Under the pieces are notes generated by a model. It worked only from the letters and a program-made list of their open reading frames with translations. It was not told the origin of the DNA and did not search any database. From the NCBI RefSeq assembly GCF_021869535.1, contig NW_026262740.1:248001-312000 (forward strand): a stretch of 64,000 nucleotides of DNA, read 5' to 3'. This DNA comes from Mytilus californianus. Lineage: Eukaryota; Mollusca; Bivalvia; Mytilida; Mytilidae. This document shows, piece after piece, positions 11,184 through 25,000 of this stretch (position 1 is its first letter; every line of letters starts with the position of its first letter). The translations under genes and the position numbers were made by a program.

Positions 11184-12978
11184 GTTCATTTTCTAAATCC
11201 TATTTGTGATTTTGAGAAAATTGATGTAAAATTTGTTAATAACGAACTTTTCGAATGTGCTAATAAATTGATACTGTTAATATGACTAACAAAAAAAAAA
11301 ACGATTAATTTTTCTGGCGACGTTATTGATACATTTTTTACTTTGTACCCTTTATATAATTTCTAATACTGACTTTCTTTTCGAAAAACATTTTAAAAAA
11401 AAATGAGAAATATCAATGAAAGGAATACAAAGAGTGCAAGTTGTTTTCATAATTTATGTACTTGTATTATAAAATAAAATCAACGTGAAAATCATGATAC
11501 GTGATCATAAACAAGAATTAAAAATCGTTATTCTTTTGTTAAGATTGATAAAGACAGAACAAAATATGTTTGCTTAATGCATTTAAAAATACAAGACGTG
11601 TGTATACATAAAGATCAATACAATTTTTCAAATCGACTCAATGAAAAGATCACAGTTCAACGCTTCTTTTGTTATAATGATAAGAGTTTATTAATACTAT
11701 GGTAAATAGTAAAGTTTAAAATGTGTATTTCAAACCGGTTTTGTTCGTCATACCTGGCCAATTTTTAAAACGTATATAGAGTCTATTGACAATACTTTTA
11801 GGTTATTTGTTATAATAAACCAACAACTTAGTTTGTTGCAAATGAGTTGTCGTTGACAGTTTGAGACTGAGAAACAGTTAATTAAAAAAAAGAAACAATA
11901 AATAACATAAATTCATCTGAAGGACTTCATGTTCGAGGTAGGAATTCTAGGTTTCAAATTAAATGCCACACGTGAACATATTTTATGCTATAATGTGTAA
12001 TTTTGTTCACTATTTCTCTAATGAAATATTTACCTGTCCTATATTTCATATCTTTAGGCCTATATAAACATAAGATGAAAGACCTTTCTTTTTTTTCTAC
12101 AAATCTCCAGACAGCTCACTCTAGAACGCATGGTTGTAAACAATTGGGAAAAGTAACATATCCAAACGATCCGATTATGTACCGTTCCTCATAATTAATA
12201 AGTTCTATGAAGGTCCAGCATGAAGATAGGAGATTATCATCTTTAATGTGTTTATTCTGCGATTGTGAACATGCTTCCACAATAAATCTCTATATTTTTA
12301 ATACAAGTTTTAACCGTTGCAAACAATTAATTTTTCTTTATGTTTTTTGTGAGGATCTCAAGTTAGATTAGTAAATGCTAATTGAGTCATCTTCTGTAAA
12401 TAAAGTCATTATTATTAAAATGTATTGTTTATTATTGTTATACACATGCAATATCAAATAAAAAGAAAAAAAATAAAATAACATTTTTGATGCTGATTAC
12501 ATAATCCATTAAAAAAAAAAGAAGGAAAATAACATTTTTGGTGCTAATTATAGAATACCAAATAGAAAAAAAAAACAGTGCTGATGTTAAATCGTTAAGT
12601 GAATTTTGTCATCGTCTGTTTGTTATCTATTTATTGATAAATAATAAATATAAGACATTGTGAGCACTAGAAGTGTTATATCTCAAGTATTGTACATCAA
12701 ATAATTTCAACATTGTATTTGATGCTTCTATTATTAATATATAATTTGTCTGATGTGGACATGTATGTTTAGAATTAAGGACATCTGTCTTCTTGATTAT
12801 AATAACTTGAAGATATATTTACTAGGAAATGAAAATATAACAAACATCTTGACACTGACCAACCGTGCATCAATAATATACAATATTATAAAACCAAAGA
12901 TTGGATTATTAAGCATTGTAATGCACAGTTTCTGGTCAATTTATTAACCTTAGATTTGTTTAATGTTTATCTTTTTAG
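11184..12978. other. AT-rich upstream region, no gene seen
   Basis: This is the region upstream of the receptor-like gene. It has A- and T-runs and short reading frames without homology that I recognise. A promoter is expected here or further upstream, but I could not pick out a core promoter. Confidence 0.5.
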
Positions 12979-13011
12979 ATGGCATAGATTATAAATGAAA
13001 AATAAAAAATC
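12979..13011 (+). other. Possible 5' UTR part of exon 1
   Basis: CTTTTTAG at 12971-12978 would make a good splice acceptor, followed by 33 bases before the start codon. The segment holds one upstream ATG that stops after a single codon (ATG GCA TAG). If spliced, a non-coding first exon lies further upstream. Confidence 0.35.
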
Positions 13012-13044
13012 ATGGACATATTCATCCTCCTGACTTTCCTTCAG
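13012..13044 (+). CDS. Exon 1: start codon and first half of signal peptide
   Basis: Eleven codons, MDIFILLTFLQ, followed by a strong donor GTATGT in phase 0. Joined to exon 2 (ILSLNDA, then YNFTCP) it forms a classic signal peptide with likely cleavage after NDA. The start was chosen because it is the only ATG giving a hydrophobic leader that enters exon 2 in the right phase. Confidence 0.8.
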
Positions 13045-16000
13045 GTATGTATGATTTAAATCTGACACCTCTGTTTTCGTTTCTGTGTCTCCTTCTTGTT
13101 TCGGAATAAGGAAATTTACCATACAGTTGTCACATCAAAATTAAATTTCGTACATATGTTCAGTTTAACGTAGTAGAAACTAACAAAAAAGATGTGGGAT
13201 AATCCATCGGTGACACAAAATCAGTACATGCACAGCAAAAAAAAAAACAACGCCGTTATTGCTGTTCGTCATCTCAAAGTCACAGTAAGGCCTTTTACAA
13301 GGAGCAAAACCACTCTTATTTCACTGCAAGATTAAGACGCCACTAGCACAAGTTTGAATGGAATCTTTGCAAACTGACGATCACGCCACAACTTTAAATT
13401 GAAGAACAAAGCTATGGAGTAATATCTATAAAATAAATCTGGCAAAGAAATCAAACATGTACTGTCATACTGAAGCTTGCATAAAAACATTATAAGCGTT
13501 TAAACAATAACGGGGCACATCGAAATATCTGTTAGATAACATATGTGCAAGGCGAATAATTCTGATAGACTATGTAAGATGTATGTTATTACACCAAATG
13601 GCCTTAAATGGTCGTACACATTTTGAATCATATTCCAAATAACGATTCTACCCCGATTTAATGGTTCCCTAATGACAGAAATGTAAAGTTTGAAACCAAT
13701 ACATCTCAGTATTACATTTACTTTTCAGTATTTAACCATCAAATCTTTTAACTTTAGTTCATATGTCCGTTATGTTGTTTTGCATGGTTCATTCAATGCG
13801 AATATATGACTGTGCGAGCACGGCATTTCGTCCTATGCATATATACCCGTGTTCACAAACAGTCTCAAATTATCAGGGATTGTTGCTTGGTTTACGAGCA
13901 GATATTTCTTTACACCACCAGTGCGTCACAGATTCTCCTCCCGGAATTGTATTGTCCGTATCAAATTACAATGTATCTATAACAAGTAATTGAACTTTCA
14001 GCAGTGTTAGGCCACAAAAATGTTCCAAGCTTTACACTAGGCCTGATCATATACATATCAAAAGATTTTACTTATTGAAAGATTTCACTAATACTATTTC
14101 ACTAACTTAGGACCAACACGATATTGTCAAATGACGTTATTGTAATGTAACTTCAGTTGCATTGTTTTCTGAACAACCACTCAAGAACACCGTTCAAAAT
14201 CAAATGGTATTCAACTGGATTGAGTCAATTAAATTGTCCAATTCAATTTATTTGTGGCCATCACATCATCAGACATAAGTTTTTATGGTAATCTATTCCG
14301 TCGTGATCGTCCTTTATCTTTAGTTGCTTTAACTGAAATGAAACGAGGTTTAACAACAACAACAACAACAACAACAAAGAAAGAAATCTGATCCTTGAAT
14401 TTCAGATGAACTCCAAGAAATTTCACAGTCATATTCAGTAGCGAATATATTATCTTCTATACATTTCAGATATGTGTCTAGGTCAATTTTCTTAACACTT
14501 CCACTGTGAGAATAATGATTCAAAAGAAAATTATGTAAGAGTTGAAAAGGCTGCAAATGAAAGGCAACAATAGTTTACCGATGTTCATTCTCTAAAGTCA
14601 GTCATTCTTCATCGTAACTCGGTTGCGTTTGCTTTAATTGTCTGTATATAACATATTAAACTTCTCAAAACACTAAGGCTTTTTTCTACCCCCGGATCAT
14701 CTTGCCTTATCTGACATTAACGGTACTCAATCTTGTGCACCAGATGCGCATTTCGTGGAAACCCGTCTTTTTCGTGATAATCGAGTCTTACTGGTGAGTC
14801 TTAATTAGACTAAACGCGTGTCTGCGTACACACTACTAAGGCTGGTGTTTTTTGGTGAGTTTCTTTACGTGCTTACAAACCATCGCCTATGTGCGTCTGT
14901 GTTGACAAAATACAATGTTGATAGAATACTTGCTTAAATAATTGATGAATATGCATTTATCTTTTTGTAGATATTATCCCTAAATGACGCATACAACTTT
15001 ACCTGTCCATCATCGGCACACTGGAATATTCGGGCAAAATCCATGTGTAGGTCCCAACAAAATTATACTTGCTTATTTGACGTAACTTTTAGAGTAAATG
15101 TATACAGAGAAAGATGTAACAGACCTAGAATTTTAGGTCCTGGTATGTATTTTTAAATATTTTAATTTTGTCTCGTTAATGACAGCATATACATTTTTTT
15201 TAGCTTCATATGATGGTCCCTGGTGGGCAGTACTAGGGCAAAAATGCCACACATGTGTCACGCATGTACCTAAAAACGCATGTGTCACAGGTGTGTCACA
15301 TGCGTAATACACATGTTTCTTGCCACGCATGTGAATCATGCGTGGTACACATGCGTTCACATGCGTTACACACGCATGTGAATCGCATGTGTCAGAAAAA
15401 CACCTGTGTCACGCATGTGTTGGAAAACGTGTGTGACACATGCGATATTTGCAGGTGTAACACATGTATAGTCAAACGCATGTGTAACGCATGTGTTACA
15501 CAGGCAAATTTTGTTGATGTGAATTCAAGTTAAATTTTTCACGTGAATTTTACGTTAAACTTTTCATGTGAAATTCACATGAAAAAAAGTTAATTGTGTC
15601 CAAGTTGAAAAAAATTAACATCAAAATTAAAACTTGTTTATTAACATCTAATACCTTGTAAGACATATATTCCATTGAAAATCTTATTTTACTTTTAAAA
15701 AATTTATTTTCACACGAAACCCCCCTTTTTTAGAATGATCAATGCATTTAAATGGGGAAATATAATTGGAACCCCCCTTTTATCCTGTGTTGGGATGCTC
15801 CCCCTTTTAAAAATGGCTGGATCAGCCACTGATTATCCTTAATTGTCACCATAAAAAATGGTATTTTATTCAATCTGCTTAGAAAAATAATCGCAGGAAA
15901 AAAAAGGCAAAGTAAAAATAAAGTTGCAATAATTGTCAGATATGGGTCCAGGATCCTGAAAAAAAGTGAGACTAGACTTGTAAAAAGTCTCTCTCTATAT

Positions 16001-19000
16001 ATAATTCCTAAAGGGAGTAGGCCAGGGGATTCTGTGAATCATCCCCCTTCCCCCATAAAATCTTCTTCTTATTTGAACAATTAAAAGTTTAATCTTTAAA
16101 CATTTATTTTAATTAAGATTTTCATTGGTACTTCTTTTAATACATATACACAGGTAAAAGAAGTATGCGTTTATATTGGGAGAATTTGGTGTTAATGGCA
16201 GATCTTTTGATCTTCACCACTTTGAAAAAAAATGATTTAGAACTTGGAATATCTAGATATGTTGTGTTGTGTTTTTGTTATTATTGTTTGAATAACTTTC
16301 TCAAAGGTGTGTTACAATAACCTCATACATCTCTTTTTATTCCTATGTATCTGCCAACTATCTTGGACAAAAGACAGACAGATACACCCAGTAGATATAT
16401 TTAAGTCTTAAGTGCTTCATACAGTTATGGAACTAAATTATACATTTGCATATTTTATTTAGTATTTTCTTATTTGTAACCCTTGTGTTACAAAAATGAC
16501 TGATTGTATGTAACATTGACATTGGATTGTACAAGTGAAAATTTAAAAATTACCTTTTGGTAGTTCAAACAAACGTGACCAATTAACATTGTCAATACTT
16601 GATTGTTGACCATTCTGATTATCTGTCCAAGTACAAAACTATGCTAACAAGATAATACACATGAGCATATAGAAAGTACTTGAAAAGTTTCAGAGTGTTT
16701 GGGGTAGTCTGTCCTGTTCAATACGGCTCATAAGATAAAGGGGAAAGCAACACTGTTATCGTGTTTAAATCACGACAAACAATAGTCACTACATACATGT
16801 CCCTTTAATTTTAAGGCTTTCACAATGTACAGAATAATATACCATTATAACTTTATCATACATTTCTTCATCTTTGGTGTGGAATAAAAGCAAAGGACAT
16901 ACTTACCTGCTTATATTTTACTTGTGTTTCAAGCAAGCATTTGGTGGGTTGAGAGGGGTTTACTGTAACGGCGGTTATAAACCTACCACCACCCAAGTGC
17001 CACCACATCAGTGTCCTGCATGCACTTGCCCGCAGGCGGTGTCAAAAGTTACATGTGCTTGTGTTCTTTCAAAGTTCATAAAATGTGGAACAAATGTCCT
17101 CAATTTCTCTATTCTATTTTTAAGGGGAACATAAATATCAATCAGTGTTGGAGCTGGGACTATTGTAAAATAGTCTCGATAATAGTCCCAGGTTGGAGGC
17201 ATTAATGTCATTAATACCATTGTGAGGGTACTACTGGAAAGAAGTTGTTTAAGAATACATCAACGAAGGATTTGTTTATTGGATCAACGGTGATAACATT
17301 TTAAAACTGTGATACCCAAACAACCTTGGTATGAAAAACTGGACAGAAATCTTCAGTAACCGTTGTGCTTAACATTACACAAAAACTAAAGATTGTGCCA
17401 TTGACGGATCCAGAAATTTTCATAAGGGGTCCCACTGACTGCTAAAGAGGGGGCCTCCCTAGTCATGCATCAGTGATTCCCGATATAATAGATCAAATTT
17501 TTCCCACAAAAAGGGGAGGGGCAGGGTGCTCTAAATCCGCCTTTATGTGCAACACGAACCTCCAAAATAGATGGGTGAACTCTGACAAGTATTGTGAATG
17601 ATAAAGTTAGGAACTTCCTGCTAGGTTTGAGTATACATGTAATTGCCAAATTAAGTAAGTAAAACTTTGATTCGCCATATTGGCAAACATGTGAAGATAA
17701 GATCTGGTGAGCTTTTCGTCGAATATCATGAGGAGAAAGTGTTAAAAATATTTGCATAGTTCATGAGTTGAAAACTATAAAACAAAATATATTGTTTAAC
17801 CTTGGACAAAAAGATCAAGTCCAAAACTAGCTGTTATGTGTGTAGGCTAGCTTAAATTTGAAGAGTATGCAATTCTAAATCAAGGAGGCGGTAGGCAATT
17901 TCCTAATTATATTACAAAAGAACTTGTCACAGATTCTTAACTAAACGTCTATCAGATAAGTAAAATTTCTAATTCACTAGTTGACATCTGTTGGACATAG
18001 ATACTCAAATTGCAGAATCTTATTAGTAATAATAAAAAATCAGTGTTTTCTGTGACATCATTTTGAAAAATATATGTTTATATTTTATTCATTACACTCT
18101 AACTGTTTAACATTTAATTCTTCTCTGATTAGAGTAATTATCGTTTGTCAATTTTCCAAACTTCCCATGCCCCCCTCAGCAGAGTTATTTAATTCTGAAT
18201 GGAACAAAATGTGAATGAGTTATAAATAATATATAAATGATTGAATATTCTTTATTTAGTTTTTCTTTGTTCTCAATTCTTCCAGAGACATGTATATGCT
18301 CTGAGAATAATGTCTTTGCATGATTCTTCATAATTAAGTATACTCAATTATTCTCTATGATCCTTCTTCTATTTTTTTGCTTTTCAACTATCTATATATA
18401 TTTTTGTGTCCTTATTTAAATCCCCATTCTTGATTCCAGACTAACTCTCATATATTATACATAAATGTACGAAAGCTTGGCACGCCGAATACGGAAACCC
18501 GGAAATCTTTTCACCGTTGCCGTTTTTATACTATGACGCAAAATCCATGGACGCTCGTCTGCTGCTGAATTCATGTTTTACTGTTTAAAAAGAATGGACA
18601 AAGATAGTCAGATAGTTGATACAAAGACCTTTGATTTTTCAAACTGATGGATCAAAAAGTTATTATAAACAGATATATTGAAATGGGTTAGTAACTTACA
18701 CTGTAGATTAACTGAATCCGGGGAACGAAGCAATACATTAGAAAGTCAACGCAACGAAAGTGTTTCGTTTTGATGGATTACGTACCAACTTATTGTACTT
18801 GGAAAGCGCAATGAAATGTAAATATAATCATGCACATTTATAGTAAGATGCTAGTGCTATACTTTTCACGAAAAACCATTTGACTTTATCCATGTCATGC
18901 ATGTAAACCCGAAAATCGGTCAAAGATTGGCAAAAACGGAAGCAAGTCAACTAGCCCCATTGCCATTGGCAAAACGCCCCATTATTTTAAAATCGCTCCA

Positions 19001-22000
19001 CTCTTGTTTAGGGAGCTACCATTTGATATTTATGGGAGAGTGGGCTTTGACGGAATTTGAAAAAATGCGGGACAGGAGTTTTGAGTAAAGAAATATAAGC
19101 CAGGACCGAAAAGAGTGAATAATAAACTGTCAGGACAGATATTATAATTAAAAAAAAATTGCAGGATAACATTTTCATCCTAGCCTAGTGGGGCTAGACT
19201 AGTAGTTTGTGGTGCCGAACCCACCTCCTAACCTGGTACCTGTATATTGATGTGAAAAGGGCTTAACTCGTCAGATCTATACAAAGTAGAAAGACATCTT
19301 ACAAAACCACACACAAGACGTGGTGGGTATTTATACATCCCCACAATTAAAAAGACTCCAAGTTCAGATCTGAGAGTACTCCCAGTTACTAACACCTAGT
19401 TCAAAGCCAAAAACAAAGTACAAATGTATTTACCACCAAACCTTGCCTGGTTTAGTCCATTTCTCAGATACTACCTTATATAAAATAGTCCAACTTTTGG
19501 TGTAATTTAAACGACTTTGAATAACTTAAAATTTCAAAGTATCATGATTAGTAATAACTTAATCCCCAAAGATTGGCATTATAAATCATGACAGATTCAG
19601 AGATACTGTAATATATACATATGATCACTTTTGTACGTCCCTTCATTCAAGGGTCATATGGAATTTATATGATGGATTAGAACATTAATAAAATGATTAA
19701 ATACTTTTTTGTAGTCATTTTGTTTTCAGGGAAAGTTTGTTGGTCTAGTTTTAAAAGATCAAACCAAGCCAATTTTGCCAGATCAAAATAATAAAGGCAA
19801 TTTTGGCAGATACATTGTATTCTAACTTCATCTTATTAAACATTATTTATTTTAGCTTTTTCAACGAAAGTACAATTACTTTGAGAAGTAGGAGAAGCTA
19901 AGCAACAGGACAGAATTCATTTGCGGCATTGCTTTTTAGATTATATAGTGGAGTCATAGATCGTCCTATTGATTTATGTGCATATGAGGAGTAGTAGTCA
20001 ATGAATAATTTTGTGATGAGAGGTATGTTATGAAAATGATAACTATGTTTGAATAATTTTTTCTTGTCAGACTCTGTACATGCAGTTTCGGATATTTTTT
20101 TAAAAGTTTGAGGTCATAGAGTTTAAAGTTTGATTCTTGTAATGTTGTGGGCAAGTTCGAAAATTATCCATGTTAGAAGTGACAAATTTAACTTTTTTAC
20201 AGGTCATTTTTATAGAAAATTGCATTCAAAGCTCTCTTAATCGCTAGTTCTTTTTTGTCTAGCCATAACAGTTATGAAGCTGTGGCTTAGACATGCTGTT
20301 TTCAATAGAGGCATAGTCGTAAAAAATTTGTTGATATTCATGATGAGGTCAGTTTAAGGAAACCAAGAAATAAAACCTTTGCACCTTTTGTTTGCGGTAT
20401 ACCATCTTTTCCGCAAGTTCATTGTTTTCTGTTTAGTATTAAATTTATAATTAACATTCATTTATTACATCGGTGATCCGTTTATTTAGCAATCGCCAAT
20501 GGCAGTCAGCAGGGTTTAGGAACATTTGTTGTTCGACTTGTTAGTCAAATGCGTTTTGTTAAAATATACTTTTTCACTTTTTTGGTCTTTTGGAAAATGT
20601 TGTTTGTGCTGTATTTAGACCCCTCTAACAAGAAATTTGTTTTGCATGCACACGTATAAAAATTGCGGTTTGTTATCCAAGGCAATCATAGGTTTGAACG
20701 TTGTTTTCAATTTAGACTTGTTTATATTTTTTCGTTTGGGCTTGTATTATATTTGCCTTCTGGTTTATATGATCCGTTCATCGTATTTTGGCTCCTCAAA
20801 ATTCAAGAGTCTATCCTAAATTGAGGTAAATTTTATGGCTTTCCAAATACCGTTTCGATTCCTTACATCACTGAAAGGTATAAATAAAATGTACTTCTAG
20901 AATTTTATGTATGACATCATGAGTATGCATATGACGTCGCATTGTTTAGTTGCTAAAGACAATGCAACAGTTTCACGGACTTTTTCATTTATTTCATTTT
21001 ACGCCAAAATATTTGTTAAATGGTATTTATTTTAATATGCTGCATTAGAAAGTAGATAACTGTATTGTATTTTAAGCATGGCCTGCGTTAAACTTGATTT
21101 TACCATAGGCGGCTCCAGGGGGGGGAGGGGCGGCCCTCCTTTTGTGGGAAAAATTTGGTTGATTATATAGGGAATCACTGAAGAATGACTGAGGAGTTGA
21201 CTATTGATAGTGACTGATAATGGACTGGAGTAACCTAGGGTCCAATGACTCCATGCCTGACAGTCCATGTGTACATGTATGTCAACAGCCAATTCTAAGT
21301 AACCTTAAAGATATATATACAAAAGATAAAAATAATAGTATGACCATCTATGAGAGACTTATATGTCACTGTTGTCACACAGTGTTGTGTGGCTTCATTA
21401 GTGATTAGAGACTAATCAGATTATCCTTTATTTTAAGTTCAAATATAATGTACATGTACTCAATGATTATGACTTGCCTTCATTTAACTAGTAATAATTA
21501 TGATGCAGGATCCAACAGAAGTATATTTTTTTACCTACATTTTATTCATCAGTCTCACTGATTTATTAAGTACCTTGTAAATGTATATGGATATATGTAT
21601 GAATTTAGTTGTGATAATTAGTTTTGAGTCTTGCACATATATACATCATTGTACATTGTCATAGAAGTTAAAATTACTTTGATGCTGTCAGACAATGACG
21701 AGTGTTTCGAACATTGCTTCATAATGTTGATCAGATTACCTTATTAAATGAATAAATTGTTATTGTCACAGATTGAAATTTTTAGTATTTTATAAATAAG
21801 GTCTTACAATGTATGGTAGGATTGTCAATGAGAAAACATTCCATTAGTCAAAGAGAATGTAAAAAATTTAAGGTCACTGTATGACCTTCAACAATGAACA
21901 AAACCATACTATATAGTCAGCTGTAAAAGATCCTTACAAAGTGAGCAACAATCCAATCCAGAAAACTAGTGATGTTCCAATTACCATGTGCAGTATTGGT

Positions 22001-25000
22001 TATAATATAAACATATCACTTGTTTTCTCTCTCTTTACCAAGGGATAACTTTCCCAATTTATTCTAATTGGAAAGCAGACTGCAGCAGGTTCAGATTTTA
22101 TATGATAATCACAGGAATTTTAATTTTCAGAATTAGCTCCTGAGATGTAAGTGGAAGGGAAGCTATATACATTATATGTTTTAATGAAATTAACAACAGG
22201 ATTAGATATTGAGGAGATCCTTTAGCTACAGTATATATAAATGTAACTGGTATGTATTTGTTACAGTATTTAATTTCCAAATGGTATAACAAAAATACTG
22301 AATTCCAAGGCAATTTCAAAAAAATCGTAAGGGTTCCGCAGAACCCAGTGTCTCGCCTACTTTTGCTGTTAATTGCAGGCTCAACAAAAATGAGAAAAGA
22401 AATTAATAAAAATATTCCTTTCGATACTATCTTTTGATTGTAAGAAGCTTCTGTCCAAGTTTGATAAAAATCCAGGATGGTTTATGAATCAAATAAATGT
22501 TTTAAATCTTTTACTGCAGACTGTATGTAATGTTAACTGGAAGAAAGACTAAGTCCATTTATAAGTAAAGTACGGATGAACAGGTACACAATTTTAACAA
22601 AATTTCCTTCTAGATACTAGCTTTTCATCAGAAATAAGCTTCTGTCCAAGTTTGGTAAACATCCAGGATAGTTTAAGAAAGTTATTAAAATTTTAAAAAC
22701 TTTAACCACAGAGTGAATGTAATGTTTCCTGGCATAAAAACTAAGTCCATTAATAAGTAAAATACGGAAAAACAGGATTTTTTTTACAAAATTTACTTCT
22801 GGATACTTTCTTATGATCATAAACAAGCTTCTGTCCAAGTTTGGTAGAAATCCCGGATAGTTTAAGAAAGGAAGGGAAGTCAATGGTTGTAGCTGCCGGA
22901 TTTTAACATAAAAAAGTGCTTTTTTTAGTTATTGCCCTTATACTTTGAATAGACAAAATATGTGCAATAAAGGGGACATTGGAACTCTGTACTTCTATTA
23001 TAATTAATATATGTATATACAAACAACTGCAACATTACCAAAAAGTTTCAGAACAATTTGATTTTCATCTGAAATGTTTACAAATTCCAGCTTTCATAGC
23101 AAATTTCAACCAAAATTAACCTCCACAGCAGAGGTAATAAAAAAGTAGTGCAGATAAACCATTTGCAGAGCATTTGGAGTCTTGTTTATACCCCTATAGA
23201 AGATAAATCACAAATTTTGTAACTAGATGTTTACAGAATGCATAGAGCTATAGACATACCATTTTTTGCTCACCTGGTCCAATAGGGCCAAGTGAGCTTT
23301 TCTCATCACTTGGCGTCTGCCGTCGTCCGTTAACTTTTACAAAAATCTTCTCTGAAACTATTGGGCCAAATAAAACCAAACTTGGCCTAAATCATCCTTA
23401 GGATATCTAGTTTAAAAAATGTATCCGTTGACCCTGGCCATCAACCAAGATGGCCAAAATTGCTAAAAATAGAACATGGGGGTAAAATGCAGTTTTTGGC
23501 TTCTATCTTTGAAACCAAAGCATTAAGAGCATATCTGACATGGGGTAAAAATGTTCATCAGGTGAATATCTATCTCTGTTGAATTTTCAGACGCATCAGA
23601 CAACCCATTGTTGGGTTGCTGCCCATGAATTGGTAATTTTAAGAAATTTTATTTCAAATTTTATACGACCGCAAAAAATTATTGGTATCACGTTGTCGTC
23701 GTACGAAGACACTTGGTTTCCGGACAATAACTTTAGTATTAGTAAATAGAAATCTATGAAATTTAAACATAAGGTTTATAACCACAAAAGGAAGGTTGGG
23801 ATTGCTTTTGGGGGTTATGGTCCCAACAGTTTAGGAATTAGGGGCGCAAATAAGCATTTTTCTAGTTTCATGACAATAACTTGTGGAACAGTGTATGGAT
23901 CTCTCTGAAATTATACTACAAGTTTCCATACCACAAAGGGATGGTTAGGATTGGCTTTGGGGGGTTATGGCTCAAACCATTTAGGAATTGGGGGCAAAAA
24001 AGTGAGAAAAAACAAGGGTGTCCTGGTTAATGGACAATTACTTAAGTACAAATTACAGTGTAAGGGAGGTAATTCAAATACAACTTGGAAATTTGAATTG
24101 AAATTATGACCATAACTGAGGGAAAGATTGGTTTTTTTTGGAAAAGGGGGGGGGGGGGGCAATTTTTTCTCCTCAAGATTTCAGAAATCTTAATAAAAAA
24201 GAAAATCCTTCAATTTTTTTTTTTGAAAAAAAGGGGGGGGGGGGGGGTCAATTCGCAACAACATAGTGTATTGCACAAAAGCAAAATTTTGAATATAAAT
24301 TCAAATTATATAACCAATTCTAAGTTCTTTGACAACAGTTATTCTGTGTCAGAAACCTATTATGTGTCAAATATTGAATTACAATCCAAATTCAGACCTG
24401 TATCAAGCGCGAATATTGTGTCCATTTTTGCCCCAACTGTTCAGGGTTGGACCTCTATGGTCGTATCCAGCTGCGCTCGGAAAGCAATTTATTGGTTATT
24501 ATCTTGAACATTATAATAGAAATAAACTGTAAACAGCAATAATGTTCAGCAAAATAAGATTCACAAACAAGTCAACAGGATCAAAATGGTCAATTGACCC
24601 CATAAGGAGTTATTGCACTTTAAAGTCAAATTTAACAATTTTTTGTAAATTTTTGTAATCTTTTACAAAAGTCTTCTCCTGAAACAACTGAGACAATTTT
24701 AACCAAACTTGGCCATAATAAGCATTTGGGTATCTAGTTTAAAAATAGAACATAGGGGGGAAAATGCAGTTTTTGACTTATATCTTTGAAACTAAAGCAA
24801 AAGTATATCGGTTGCATTATTTCATGCATCAATTGTAAAATAAAAAAAATATCAGGTGAGCGACACAGGCTCCTTGGAGCTTTTAGTTGGTATTGTAATT
24901 TAAATGAGGTTAAGACATGTAAGAAAGGGGCTTGAAAAATGAGGAATTGTGTTTCTACAAGCACTTAGTAATCTAGATATATAATACTAAAATAACAAGG

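Noticed and set aside
13757..13983. Open stretch with acceptor CTTTAG and donor A|GTAATT in intron 1, reading HMSVMLFCMVHS...GIVLSVSNYN
   Set aside because: Its phases (1-1) do not fit between exon 1 and exon 2, which join in phase 0 to make a full signal peptide. Two frames are open at once and the composition is not convincing.
15255..15533. 92-codon His/Cys-rich frame (and a minus-strand partner)
   Set aside because: It is the translation of the ACGCATGTG array; the Cys and His come from repeated TGT/TGC/CAT codons.
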